Origin: Spirodela intermedia
Lineage: Eukaryota > Streptophyta > Magnoliopsida > Alismatales > Araceae
Direction: 5' to 3'
Assembly: GCA_902729315.2 (NCBI GenBank)
Contig: LR746270.1
Span: forward strand, 8,282,721-8,346,720
DNA length: 64,000 nucleotides
The notes beneath the pieces were generated by a model that was not told where the DNA came from, searched no databases, and saw only the letters and a list, made by a program, of their open reading frames with translations. This document shows, piece by piece, positions 46,333 to 57,986 of this stretch. Numbering within the stretch: the stretch's first letter is position 1; each line of letters opens with the position of its first letter. A program made the translations under genes and the position numbers.

Positions 46333-46856
46333 TCTAGAGAGAGGAGAGAGAGAGGGCTTTAGGAGAAGGGGGGCTGTTGAAGTTTGAACGGGGTCGGCGG
46401 GGAGGGGGTTCAAGTGAGAATTGGACGAGGGAGAGAAGATGAAAGCGGGGGGGCCGCCACCGCCATGACCGGGAAGGGAGAGAGAGAGATTCCGACCACC
46501 TCTCTCTTCCTCTCTCTTTCTGTGCTTTCGGTAAAGCAGAAAAAGCGTCGTCTTGAGTGTGAGAAAAGCCGGCCCACTCTCTCTCTCTCTCGGCTGCCCA
46601 TTCGATCCTCTACAACTTTTCCGTGCTCTCTCTCTCTCCCGCTCCTCGTGGTGCGAGAGCTCTAACCGGGGCACTTTCCGTTAGTCCCACCGATCAGCAG
46701 CCACGTCTCTTAGCACCATGATGGATGACGAAGCGGCACGAACCGTCCACACAGGACACAAGCAGTAAGATCCCTGTTCTTGGACTAAGAGCAGAAGAGA
46801 GCGAGCGAGCGAGAGAGAGAGAGAGAGAGATGACTCACCGCCGACGGCCGAGAGCG

Positions 46857-48991
46857 TCAAGCCGGCGACTTGAAGGAGATTTTCCACACCTCGCGCACGT
46901 TCGACGAACCGTCGGCGATCTCGGCGAGCAGCGATCCCTCCATCACACCTGCGAAAGTCAAGCCGCTCCGCGTCATGTCAATTCAACGGTGACCAAGGAC
47001 GAGAGCATCGCAGGATTACCGTCCTCGTCGATCAAACGGAGGAACTGCCGAGTCCCGCCGCCAACCCCGAAGTAGTGCTTCTTCCCGGCCATGTAGACGA
47101 CACCCGTCTGGCGGCGCAGGCACTGCGTTTATGCAGAATACAGATGAGTTCGCGAGAAATGAAAACAAATATAGAGCATCACCAACCGAAGGTCAACGAC
47201 GGACCTTCTTGATCACATCGTAGAGATTCCCGAGGGAGGACAGCGAGTACATCGTCTCCGCCATCAAAATCACATGGTAGCAGCGAGAAGAAGAAGATGA
47301 TGACAACGACCCGTGCTCCTCCGAGCTGGCTTCGCCGGGAAGATGACGACCGCCGCCATCATCGGCCCGCCGGAGCAGCAGGCGATGAACCTCTCTCCAG
47401 TCGCCGGCAAAGAAGCGGACCTGCTGAGCTCCTTCATTCTGGGGATTCCCCTCTGGAAGCCGAGGCCGTCCTTTCCTTAGGTTATGCTCTACGTTACGGA
47501 TGGTGAGGCATCGGAGGACCTCAGCATTGAAGTCCTGGAAGTCCACGGCGGCGGCGCCCTGCAGAGCAGAGGAGTAGTCAACGACGGTCTTCAAGAACTT
47601 TCTAGCACACCGGAGGGAGACGAAGACAGATCTCAACCGCAGAGAAAGAGGCGCTCACCTCGAGGCATGCATAGACTCCGGGAAGACCGTGGCCGCATCC
47701 CAGCTGCAAGATTCAAGCATTCTCTCTCATTCATTCATCCATCTCTTCATCAAACCAACGAGATGTGCGAAGTTCAATTCAACGGTCGGTTCTTGATGCG
47801 CACCAGTAGAAAACGAAGCTGGATTGAATCAGATGAATACAACAGGATCCAATTCTCCCACCCGGCCCACACCTACCCCAACCCAGTCTTCTTTCATAAA
47901 GTCAAAGCCTTACCTTGACGCTTCTATCCCATCTGATCCAGAAACTAAGCATCAAACTTTCTTGTAGCCCAGTGTTTGTCATCAAGCCCATGTTTGGGGC
48001 TTTGTTTAGAACTTCACCAGGTCTGCAAGCTGACCTCAAGGTCACAGACGCCGTCACCCTCATCTCTCTGGCTCTGTGTGGCTCTTCGCCACAGGGTTCA
48101 GAAACCCCACACATCACCAATGCAGTAAGCAGAGCCTCATTAAAATGGGCAAGTAAACAACTTCATTGTAGGCCAGTGATGAACCAGGTAAATAAGATTC
48201 ATGGGTACTCCGAGAGGCCTGGAATTTGGAATGGGCATAAATTTTTTCAGGTGAATAAGATTCTGATTATAGATCGGTTGGACTGGTTCAGAAGAGGATG
48301 GGGGAGGGGAGTTTACTGGAATCTAAGAGCATTCAAATGGGCATTCGAGAAGTTCAGGGAAGATGCAGACCTCTAGTACCCGCTTTCCGAGCAGCGACAG
48401 CCGGCCTCCTTGAACCTCCGAGCATAAGCTATTGACGAGATCGACCGATCCCTCCCACAGTTTGAGCCCCCCTGAAGCACAGGCAGCGAAGACTGACCCG
48501 TCAGCCTTCGGCGGGACCAAGCATAGAAAGGGTACGAGGAGACGGAGGAAGGAACCTTCGTATTTCCCAGGTACCAGGTCGGAGTTGGGCATGGCGAAGA
48601 CGTCGCCGGTGTTGACTCTCCCCTGCGTTGCGGTAGACCAAGCAGAGGCATCGCGGGGATCAACCCAATCCGCCGGAAGCATAAACCTGCGCAGAAAGAC
48701 GGGCAGGTAGATGGAACCTCACCTTGAGCAGAGAAAGCTTGTCGTTGATGGGGATGGATTCCAGGGGCGAACTGAGAGACGCCGAGACCTGCTGATGAGC
48801 ATCGACCATGAGAGGCGACAGCGTTTCTTCGGAGGATGGAGCGGGGAGGGGAGAGGAGGGGAGGGGGTTACCTCCGAGGGAAGGACCTCGACGCAGGGAG
48901 GCGGGGGTGGAGGAGGCGGCGAGGATGCGCTGGAGAAGCCAAATCCGAGCGAGCTCAAAGAGAAGACGGGGAGCGCATCCTCGCCCGCCAT
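46857..48991 (-). CDS. METTL18/HPM1-type protein-histidine N-methyltransferase
   Basis: This is a SAM-dependent methyltransferase of the METTL18/Hpm1 type, known in yeast and human to methylate a histidine of cytosolic ribosomal protein L3. Eight exons are 48991-48872, 48788-48723, 48622-48556, 48471-48371, 47703-47659, 47558-47205, 47122-47020 and 46948-46857, giving 315 residues. Visible motifs are NSDLVPGKYEGGLKLWEGSV, the SAM loop LGCGHGLPGVYACLE, AAVDFQDFNAEVLRCLTI, FFAGDWREVH, HVILMAETMYSLSSLGNLYD, and VVYMAGKKHYFGVGGGTRQF. The chain ends REVWKISFKSPA. Exon phases agree throughout. Exon 6 carries a low-complexity Ser run (SLSSSSSSR). Exon 2 is the least certain. Confidence 0.9.
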
Positions 48992-50362
48992 CTGTTTGAA
49001 AGAATGAAGCAGAGAAGCGGGACCAGAGAGGCAGCGCTTCTTACCGTCTACATATTTCGTGACGAATGGGCTAATATGGCTAGCATATGATTTGGGATCT
49101 CTTTCTGGCCCCCTCAGAAGAAGGATTCAGATCGAGGCGAAGAGCCCATTAATCGAGGTGCTCAACAATCTTCTTTTAAAAATTGGGAGCCTGAAGTCTG
49201 GTCCGGCCCACTATGAAAGGGGGAAGGCTGACTCTCTCTCTCTCTCTCTCTCTCTACAAAGCCTGCCTTCCTCTTCGGGTGGCATCGTTGGCTAGACCCC
49301 TCTAATTCTCAGAATATCTATCAATGAAATTTGTAACGCCTATGCAGAGTATCGTAGTGAAAACAAAAATACCCCCGCTCGCTCGGGGAAGGGGGTGGTA
49401 TTAATGCCCTCCAATATCAGATTAGGCCCATAATAAAATGTGTTTAATGCATAAGAGATTAGTTAAATTAAATTTAATTCTTTAATTCTATTTGAAATTA
49501 ATGTCCTTAATTTCTGTTTGTCCTTTTAATGTATTATTATAAGGGTGGTTTAAAAGTGCTTTAAATGCATCTTAAAAGTATTATTATTAGAACAGATCCG
49601 CTTGTAACTCAACCGAGATCCGAACCATTTAAAAGCCTGCACGGTGTAATCTCAAAAAGATATTCTGAGTTAATTCTCTTGATTTTTAAAGATTGTTTGT
49701 TTTTTTCTTAAATGCCATTTGAACGCATCATTTTATGAGACGGTCTTAAAGGGCTTTGAATATATTCTAAACTATTACTAGAAACGGATCCACTCTTAGC
49801 TCAACCGAGGTTCAAAGATATTCCGAGCTAGAACGATCTTTATTTTTTAATATATATTTTTTTCTCCTTACTTGTTTATAAATTCAAGTGCCTCTCGTGG
49901 ATTCAAATATCATCCCATTAATCCTTTTAAAGATTTAATGATTTGAAGTTTCCAGACTCAATTGCCCCAGAACCCGATTTATTCTTTGACTTTCAACAAG
50001 ATACGCCAGATTGGGTCAAACGGTTCGTCGAGACTAATTTATGTCGTCGGATCTGAACTCCATGGGGACGTTGACCTGTGGAAGATCTCATGATGAGAGC
50101 AGAGCCAGCCTTCCATCCCCTCCGTCCCTGTCGTCGGAGTTGACCTGTGCCCCTGCCCCGCATCTACCGCAGCCCCGACTGCCCCCCCGCCCCGTCGTCC
50201 TTCCTCTAGATAAATATGCGCTCTTCTCGGCGACCGTATCTCAGGGATCCTCTCCATCTCCGAGGTGAAGACTGAAAGGAGTCCCGGCCTCCACCCCGAC
50301 GAAGATCTCCTCGGCGGACGACCACCACCGGTGTGGCAGATCGCTCGTGTGAGGCACCACCC
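48992..50362. other. Intergenic region: METTL18 promoter, diverged repeats, ADT promoter
   Basis: TGGGCT/GCCCA words near 49066-49150 may serve the METTL18-type gene. A CT tract lies at 49231-49254. AT-rich sequence at 49.44-49.95 kb holds an imperfect duplicated segment. ATAAATAT at 50210-50217 is TATA-like and lies about 150 bp upstream of the dehydratase ATG. Confidence 0.45.
49545..49860. repeat. Imperfect direct duplication, about 192-bp offset
   Basis: Two diverged copies share GATCC-CT-AACTCAACCGAG-like text (CTCAACCGAG at 49608 and 49800). This is followed by AGATATTCYGAG and a T-rich end. It looks like an old tandem duplication or the remains of a mobile element. Confidence 0.5.
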
Positions 50363-51646
50363 ATGGCAGCGGCGGGCCACAGAGTTCCGTATCTCCTCTC
50401 AGGCCGAGGCGCCGCGATCGACGGCGACTCTGCTGCTGCTGCTGCGTCCTCTGCCGCTTCCTCCCGTTCCTGCGTCCTGAATAACATCACCCCGAAGAGC
50501 ACCGGCCGATCCCCATCCATTAAAGCTGGTAACTGGAAGAGTAGTAATAAGAGGAGGGAGAGATCCACTGCCGCTATTGCCCCAGCTTCCTCCTCTTCCC
50601 TCGCCCTCGACCCGACTGTGGCGGAGTTGGAGCGCCTCTTCTCATCGCCCTCGCACTCCCCCCTGGCCCCCGTCCCCTTATCCGGAGGGCCCAGCGGCTC
50701 CCCGCCATGCGTCGAACCGTCCAGGGGCCGCCCTCTCCGGGTGGTCTACCAGGGCGTCCGCGGCTCCTACTGCCAGGAGGCCGCCGCCGCGTCCTTTTCC
50801 GGCGTCCCCACCACCCGCCTCGCCGCCTTCCCCTGCACCAAAATGGAGGACGCCTTCGTCGCCCTCGAGGACGGCGACGCCGACCGCGCCGTCGTCCCGG
50901 CTGAGAACTCCCTAGACGGGCCCATCCACCGCAACCTCGACCTCCTCCTCCGCCACCCCCGCGTGGAGGTCACCGGCGAGCTCGTCCTCCCCGTCAACCA
51001 CTGCCTCCTCGTCCTTCCCGGCACCCCGCTCGCCGCCCTCAACGGCGTCGCCAGCCACCCCCAAGCCCTCGCCCACTGCCGCGGTCGCATCGCGGATCTG
51101 GGCCTGGAGGCGATGGGCGTGGTCAACGCCGCCGACGCCGCCCGAGCCCTGGCCGAAGGAGGGGTCGACCCTGGCACGGCGGTCATCGGTAGCCGCTTTG
51201 CCGCCCAGGAGTTCGGCCTGGCTGTCGCGGAGGAGAACCTGCAGGGCCGGACTTTTCTCGGTGGCGGCAACTACACCCGCTTTCTCCAGTTGGCGCTCAG
51301 GTCGCAGGGAGACCGCCACCCCGCCGCCGCTGGCCGGAGGAAGGCCACGGTGGCCTTCTCTCTGGAGGAGGGCCCGTCAGCTCTGCACCGGGCCATGCGG
51401 GCCTTCGAGAGCCACGGGCTGACGGTTACCCGGGTCGACCACCGGCCGAACCGCTCGAGCCCTCTCCGGTCGGCAGAGCGGGCCGGAGCGCCGGCGGTCT
51501 TCTTCGACTACGTCTTCATCTTGGACGTGGAGGATGACGAGCCCGCGGGCGGCGACTCGGGCCTCGACTCGGCCGTCGACCGGCTCCGGGAGACGTGCGG
51601 ATTCGTCCGCGTGCTGGGGGCTTACGCGTGCGGCTCGAGCAGCTAG
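50363..51646 (+). CDS. Arogenate/prephenate dehydratase, divergent, plastidial
   Basis: ADT/PDT enzymes convert arogenate to Phe (or prephenate to phenylpyruvate) in plastids. This intronless frame has 427 residues, starting at MAAAGHRVPYLL because the upstream extension begins with GTG only. About 100 residues of Ser/Arg-rich sequence look like a transit peptide. The dehydratase domain starts at VVYQGVRGSYCQEAAAASF and contains VPAENSLDGPIHRNLDLLL, VNHCLLVLPG, SHPQALAHCRG and the catalytic-type NYTRFLQLA. The C-terminal ACT domain runs from EEGPSALHRAMRAFESHGL to FDYVFILDVE and CGFVRVLGAYAC. The ACT Phe-binding ESRP motif of typical ADTs is DHRP here. Compared with common ADTs, ENSLGGSIHRN is ENSLDGPIHRN. 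GC content is very high. Confidence 0.88.
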   Translation: MAAAGHRVPYLLSGRGAAIDGDSAAAAASSAASSRSCVLNNITPKSTGRSPSIKAGNWKSSNKRRERSTAAIAPASSSSLALDPTVAELERLFSSPSHSPLAPVPLSGGPSGSPPCVEPSRGRPLRVVYQGVRGSYCQEAAAASFSGVPTTRLAAFPCTKMEDAFVALEDGDADRAVVPAENSLDGPIHRNLDLLLRHPRVEVTGELVLPVNHCLLVLPGTPLAALNGVASHPQALAHCRGRIADLGLEAMGVVNAADAARALAEGGVDPGTAVIGSRFAAQEFGLAVAEENLQGRTFLGGGNYTRFLQLALRSQGDRHPAAAGRRKATVAFSLEEGPSALHRAMRAFESHGLTVTRVDHRPNRSSPLRSAERAGAPAVFFDYVFILDVEDDEPAGGDSGLDSAVDRLRETCGFVRVLGAYACGSSS

Positions 51647-52349
51647 CTGACCGGTTTACCCACTCTCGGTGGAAAAAAACACATCATCTTCATCTCCATC
51701 TCCGTCTTCATCTTCATCTTCTTCAGCGTCAAAACTCGGAGCGCACGTATATACATCTTCCCCCCTGCCGTAAGAACACTCGCTGTTCGAGGGAAAGACC
51801 CACCCCCCGTAATAATCACCGTCTTCTTCTTCCTCCACCATTGTGCCCGCAGAATCAAATCCTCTTCCCCGGGGTCGAATGTTGGTGTAGGAGGCCCGCA
51901 GCGCCGGGGGTCAGTGGGTTGCCGAATGACGTGGCCATTGGGCGAAAACTACCGACCCCCGTGCTTCGTCACAGAGGCCCCCGCCCCTCTTCTCCCTGGT
52001 TTTCGGCTATCCTTCCCCTGCGGAGGGGTCGACACCGACTCCCGTCAACACCCTCTTATCCCTGGTGGACCCGCTCGCGCGACCTACCGGCGCCCGTCGG
52101 CTTCCTCTTCTTCCTCCACCGCCGCCCTCGGCGCCTGCTACCAACTCCCTCATCCGTCCGCATGATAAGAACTGATCCTGTATTATTTTTCACACATTCG
52201 GCTGGAAGCGTCATATCTATCGCTGCTTACTCGCTACCCCGTTCATCACACCGAAGCAATACAGAGTATTCAAGCTGCAGACGTCGGTCGAACAGGGGAA
52301 GAGGAAAAAAGATTAAAAGAAAGGGAGCAGAATAAATGTAGAGACATGG

Positions 52350-52400
<51 letters not shown>

Positions 52401-52456
52401 AGGGGGGGGGGGGAGAGCTCGCTCGGGGGGGTGGTCTCGGAAGGAAGTCAGTGAAG
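51647..52456. other. Convergent 3' flanks of dehydratase and RPL3 genes
   Basis: No gene is supported. A hexamer-like CATCTT/CATCTC run lies at 51684-51722 and a pure GA tract at 52353-52396, near the RPL3 3' end. Confidence 0.45.
52353..52396. repeat. (GA)n microsatellite in RPL3 3' flank
   Basis: This is a GA run of about 44 bp, 60 bp beyond the RPL3 stop codon, followed by a G-rich stretch at 52402-52412. Confidence 0.85.
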
Positions 52457-54558
52457 CTAGTTCTTGGGGATGTTGACGCCGACGATCTTGGCGGGGGCGA
52501 TGCGGAGGAGGTTCCCAGGCTTGCCGGGGACAGCGCCCTTGATTATCAGCACCCGGAGGTCGCTGTCGATCTTGACGATCTTCAGCTTCCGGATCTTGGT
52601 CTTGGTCCCTCCCATCCGCCCGGGCATCTTCTTCCCCTTGTACACGCGCCCCGGGGTGGTGCCGGCCCCGATCGAGCCCAGCGCCCGGTGGCTCTTCGAC
52701 CCGTGGGTCATCGGTCCCCGCTTGAAGTTGTGCCTCTTGATCCCACCTGTGATCCACAGCCACCACCAGCGCGCACCATTTCAGACACCCGGAAAACAAA
52801 ACAAGAAAAAAATATCAAATCTTTTCGCATCATCGTCGCCATCAGCGTCGGGGAAAGAGTCTCAAAGAAAAGCTTCCTCCCCCCACCCACTCCTGCAAAA
52901 TAAGGTACGCATCGTCCTTGGGGACGATGAGGATGGTGTTGCCACAAACACCTTCAGGCGACGCTTCCTCAAGATAAGAAGAGGGGGGGGCTTGTGAAGG
53001 TTGACCCCATCCAGGGCATCAAGAAGGAAGGCCAAGGCCAAGGATGACCCCATCCATCCATCCCCTGGACAAGCTCCCCATCTCTGAATATCCCCCCCGC
53101 GAGAGAAGGCAGCTTCTTTCGTCATCAGTTCACCGGTTCCTTAATAACCTTCTTAACACGGGACTGTTCTCATTAATTAATTAATGCACAAGAGAGGTTG
53201 AGAACAGGGGATGCGCATGCCATTCTAGAGAGAACAGGGATGATCCCTCAGCCGGAATGATCCGTGAAAGCCACGCGTGTTCCACAGATTTGGTCACAGA
53301 GATCTGATCAGGCAGATGGAAAAAAGATCCAAACTACTACCTTACCCTGCCCTGCCCTGCCCTGCCCTACCCTACTCTACCCACAAAGGATCTGGACTCA
53401 TTTATTTTGTCCCCCCAACCTAACAAGGTCACAACGCACCATGGATGGAGCCACCAGGTCGAAAATGGCAGCACAGTATTGGAAGCAAAGAGATTAAACT
53501 ACCCACCTATGGGCACACCATATCAGTAATGACAAGGGAGTCCACTGAATTTGCGCAAATGGTGGCCTTCCGTCGGCAACGCCCCTACCATTCTGTTACT
53601 TTTCCGGCCGGATAGATCAGGAAAACAAGGGATTGATACAGACAGATGCCCTTAGAACCCACCAAGAATCCCAACTTCTTTATCAAAAGCAAAAATTAGC
53701 GACAAGAACCACTGAAATCACTGTAACAGTCGAAATCCGCCCACATTTCTGTTACCTCTCATTGTGTTGAAATCTGATCTCATCCATCAATGGGAACAAC
53801 CCACCCCCCATCCATGAAGGAGCAAAGGTTCTAATGCCATTAAAATCCAATCGATTGAAGAAGCTCGAGTAAACCGTCGAAAATGCAGTGAAGGTGACAG
53901 ACAAGAGAGATTCGGGGAAAATAAATCCCGTGAAGGAGACAAGTGCAATGTAAGGTTGATTACCTTGGAATCCCTTGCCAATGGAGGTACCGGAAACGTC
54001 AACCAGGTCACCCTCTTTGAAGATCTCCTCCAGATCCAGCCGCTGCCCCGGCTCGAACCCATCCACGGACTGGAGCCGGAACTCCTGGAGATGCCTCATG
54101 GGGATGGCTCCGGCCTTCTCCAGGTGGCCGAGCTCGGGCTTGGTGAGCTTCTTGTCCCGCACGCGCCGGTAACCTAGCTGGACGGCCTCGTACCCGTCGG
54201 TGGCCGTCGTCTTAACCTGGGTCACGATGTTGCCCTCACGGAAGCCGACGACGGTGACGGGAACGGCCGCGCCCTCGGGCTCAAAGTAGGTCATCATCCC
54301 AAGCTTCGTGCCCATCACGCCGATGCCAGCCTCCAGGCTCATGGACACCACGGAGGCCCCGCGGGGCGCCGCGCCGCCGGTGACATCATATCCTCCTCTT
54401 CCTAGCGGCCGGCGCCGCAGGCGGAGGTGTTGGGTGGGGAGGGAGACGAAAAGGGACCGGAGAGAGAGGAGGGACTTGGAGGGGGGAGAGGAAGAAGGGA
54501 GAGAGGCCACCCTCGAAGAAACGGCGGAACAGGCGGCCGCGGGGGAGACTGCCGCCAT
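52457..54558 (-). CDS. RPL3: 50S ribosomal protein L3, chloroplastic (uL3c)
   Basis: This is a large-subunit ribosomal protein near the peptidyl-transferase centre of the plastid ribosome. Two exons are 54558-53964 and 52746-52457, giving 294 residues, with one 1.2-kb GT-AG intron. The first ~75 residues form a Ser/Arg-rich transit peptide. The mature part starts around [20 protein letters not shown] and contains the L3 signature [20 protein letters not shown] across the splice junction. [20 protein letters not shown] and LLIIKG-type C-terminal sequence ending IVGVNIPKN follow. These are bacterial/plastid-type features. A (CCCTG)n-like run lies in the intron at 53345-53378. Confidence 0.95.
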
Positions 54559-56303
54559 CGTAGGTAGGTTGGGGTGGGGGGATGGATGGGGAGAGCGGTG
54601 GCGACGCTGCCGAGAGGAGGTGTATCAGTCGGCCTATCCATCCATTCATCCATCCATCCATCCATTTGGGGCAAGGGGGAGCGAAGCGGAAGTGGGGAGC
54701 GCAAGCGAAATGCCGAAAACACCCATCTGCATCTACGTGGATGGGCTTGAGCTGAGGGGTCTTGCGGAAGATGATTGGAGAATGGAGCAGTAGTAGTAGT
54801 AGAAGAAGAAGAAGAAGAAGAAGAATCGGGTCTTTCTCCCAGTCGTCGAAGCCAAAGACACTGCCAATGATATAGATAGATATTGCTCAGGGGATCTTTG
54901 GTAATCTAACTTCTTCTTTAAATCTACATACCCGAGGTTGATTCGAATCGACCGACGAACGATGCTCCAATCCTCTTTAAGAGTATGAAACCACCAACAA
55001 TTTAAATCTTTAGAGCACGCGCACGATTATTTTTTACAGCTCTCTGTTTCTTCTTCTTCTTCTTCTTCTTCTTCTTCTTCTTCTTCTTCTTTTCTTAAAA
55101 AAAAGAAGCAAAACCAAACAATCATATTAAAAAGAAATTCATCTTCTACCTTGGAGTTGCCGTATGTTAACCTTTGAATACATTCAGTTCATCTCCGGCA
55201 TCTCTTCTCTTGGAAGAGAAAAATAATGAGACAGATTACACCAAATAGCAAACACAATCACCAGAAAATAATTACAGCTCTAATGATTTAGTTATTTATT
55301 CACGCGATTATTTCTTTCTTTATTTTGGCCTCTTAAGAATTTTTTTTCGTATTTATCTTTTTAATTTATCCCTTCCTCAATCTCTCATGACGGTGACCCA
55401 CTTCTTTTAGGCTACATCATTCAAAAAACTTTTTACACCTTTATTTATTTATTTATTTATTATTCCTGAAGTACATAAATTTCAATTTCAGATCCGAAGA
55501 CCCTCCCTCCCTCCCGGCCTTCATCTTCTTCGGCGCCGCCAAGGGTTGAATCTTCCCGCGGCCTGTAACCCCGGCAAGAAGACTTTCACTGAGGAGGAGT
55601 TTCGCCGTCGGCTCCACTTCCCGCGGTCAACGCGCACCCGGTCCGACTTGGTCAGCAGACCATGGCGGCGGTCGGCGGTGGTCGGCACACGGCGGAAAAG
55701 CACGACTCGGCCAAATATTTCCTCGGCCAGCGTGGCCCATCGTCCGTCGTGTACGCCGTGCGGATAAGCATTTATTTCCACGTGGCGGTGTGCCAGCCGA
55801 CGTGGCGCGGAGGCCTTCAGCGGGGCACGGCGCGGGAGCAAGGCAAACTCGTGAGGGAACGTGCTGGAGGGCGGGCAACGTGCTATTAAAACGTGCTCCC
55901 CCACGTCGGCTCCATCTGCCGATCCGACGGTGTCGGTGAGGCCACATAGGAATCTTGTACGTCCGCAAGTCGCGCTGGATCCGGCCACGCCTCGTATTCC
56001 CTTTGTGGCGTGCCGCTGCCGACCTCCCCCTGCAACTACCTATCCCCCCCCCCCCAACTCCCTTCTCTTCTCCCCTCTCCTCTCCGCGATCTCCTCGGCC
56101 CTCGACTGCGCCGACGAGCCTCACCGGAGAAGAAGAGGGTCGTCGGAGGAACAACTCTCCTTCTTCCCTCTCCCATTAATAGCGGACCGGGGTGTTTCCA
56201 GGGATAGGCGGCGGCGGGGAAGACGGTGCTCTCCCCGCGGCGGTCATCGTTCATCATCCCACTGCAGATTGATAGATAGGCTCGGTGCTCCTGTTTCTAA
56301 CGC
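54559..56303. promoter_or_regulatory. RPL3 promoter and DUF7804-type gene promoter
   Basis: A (CATC)n run at 54639-54664, a GAA run at about 54800-54824 and a TTC run at 55049-55092 are present. G-box/ABRE-type ACGTGGC words lie at 55780-55786 and 55800-55806, about 500 bp before the ATG at 56304. Long frames on both strands at 55.5-56.3 kb are unconvincing products of GC-rich sequence. Confidence 0.45.
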
Positions 56304-57231
56304 ATGGCGTCCTCCTCCTCCGCCCCCTCCTCCTACTTTGCGGTCCGCTGCGGTGGAAACAAGCCCCTCTTGCGTCCTCGGTCTTGTTGCTCGGCGGCGA
56401 GTAGAAGACCGGTGTGCGCTAATGGGGCCGCCGCCGCCTTCGCGTCCGTGGAGCTCCCTGCCGCCATGAGAGCTGTGAATCTCACCGGCGGCGGCTTCTT
56501 CTCCGGGGAACAACGTTCCGGCCGCAGACTCGTCGACGATGCCGACCACCCGGCGAGGGGGATCGAAAGGCAGCTGTTGGCCGGCGGCGGCGCGGCTGCA
56601 AGGGGCGATCCCGTGCCGGCCGAGAAGCTGGACGAGTGGGTGCATGAGTCTGTCCTCGAGGTAGGTGCCCCCGCCTTGATCTCCAAACCTTTTGTCGCGC
56701 CGAACGATATGTCTCCACCGGTAGAATCTGCTCCGTTCCTTTTGACAAGGATGATGCGTTCTGAAAACCTCTAATATGCAGATCGTGAGGAACATCGGGG
56801 AGGCCCCATTCCTGGTCCACGTCTTCGCCAACAGCGGGGGATCTTCCGCGCTGCGGCTCCAGAGGGACGCGGCGGACGCGCAGAGCTGGCCCCGGATCCA
56901 GAAGAGGTGGAACACCGGGGCGGCGTCTCCTCCCGACGGCGTGATCCTCGTGGAGGAGCTGAAGAGCGAGGAGGAGGAGGAGCCCGCCGTCTCCTCCGAC
57001 GAGGGCGGCACCGCCGGCTCCTCTTCTTCCTCGAAGACGTGGGGCCTGCTCGTGCAGGGGCGGGGCGTCGACTGCGCCGCCTGCTACATCCTCAACACCT
57101 GCCGCGTCCCCTCCCCGTCAGGATTCTGCACGCACTTCTGCCTGGCGAGGGCCAAGTGCTTCGGGGAGACGGCCGCCGCCCAGCTCAGGAACTCCTGGCT
57201 GCTCGGCGCTAACCGCCTCCAGCCGCAGTGA
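56304..57231 (+). CDS. DUF7804-type plastid protein of unknown function
   Basis: This two-exon gene (56304-56660, 56782-57231) encodes 268 residues. The N-terminal ~100 residues are Ala/Ser/Arg rich and consistent with a plastid transit peptide. The conserved part begins EKLDEWVHESVLEIVRNIGE and continues through APFLVHVFA, SWPRIQKRWNTG and PDGVILVEEL. An acidic low-complexity insert follows (EEEEEPAVSSDEGG, then a Ser run). It then resumes with WGLLVQGRGVDCAACYILNT and CTHFCLARAKCFGETAAAQL, ending NSWLLG. These blocks match an uncharacterised plant plastid family that I recall as DUF7804. The Cys-rich block may bind a metal or be redox active (inference). Confidence 0.85.
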
Positions 57232-57893
57232 ACCAGCGCCGCCTCGCCTCGCCCCCGGTAGTGTCGACGGCACCTTCTTTCCTCTCTCACCGTCATTTCC
57301 GCCCCCGCCCTCGCGGCGGCCGGCTCTGTGAATGATTGATTTTTTCCTCGGTTCCGATTCTTCACTCTGGGGTCATCAACGGGACGGTGAAGACGCCAAC
57401 GAGAAATACCCATCACCCAGAAATTCTTATCTCTGGGGCGTGTTACTGTAATTACCTTTGATCAAAGGGATTCATATTTCCTGTAGCAAGCCAACCGTGA
57501 TCAGTATCACTGGATGATGAATGAGCATTTGCTAGAAGCCAGAGAGGTGCCTACGAAGACTCGGTCTACACCTCATCTCTCAGAGGCTCTACTACTGCCT
57601 ACTGCCTGCAGCATCATCACCCTGAGAGGCGCTGAATAGAGAAGATCAAAAAGAAAAAAAGAAGAAGAGAACATGGGGGCCGGCCTTCGGGTGGGCAGCG
57701 GAGGACAGTTCTTCTGATCAAAACCTTCATCATCACGCCATAAGATCCAGTAGTCCAGGGCCTGAGAAAGCCCACCGAAGGCTTATTTGCCCGAGCCGAC
57801 GGCTCCATATGTACAGGCAGAGAGCACAACTCCACAACCCCAGAACAACAGAAAAAAAGGAAAAAAAGAGAGTTGTCGGGCCACCTTTTTCGA

Positions 57894-57937
<44 letters not shown>

Positions 57938-57986
57938 ACTGCGGAGGGGAGGCGAGGGGAGGGCACGGGGTGGGGGTGGGGGGTGT
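57232..57986. other. Convergent 3' flanks of DUF7804-type gene and CBSX3
   Basis: No gene is supported. A (ATC)n run at 57895-57936 lies 50 bp beyond the CBSX3 stop codon, probably in its 3'UTR. Confidence 0.5.
57895..57936. repeat. (ATC)n microsatellite in CBSX3 3'UTR
   Basis: About fourteen ATC units lie close to the CBSX3 stop codon at 57987. Frames through it encode only homopolymers. Confidence 0.9.

Noticed and set aside
55521-56469. Several long frames upstream of the DUF7804-type gene
   Set aside because: They are mutually overlapping, Arg/Pro/Ser-rich and without motifs, as expected of GC-rich promoter sequence.
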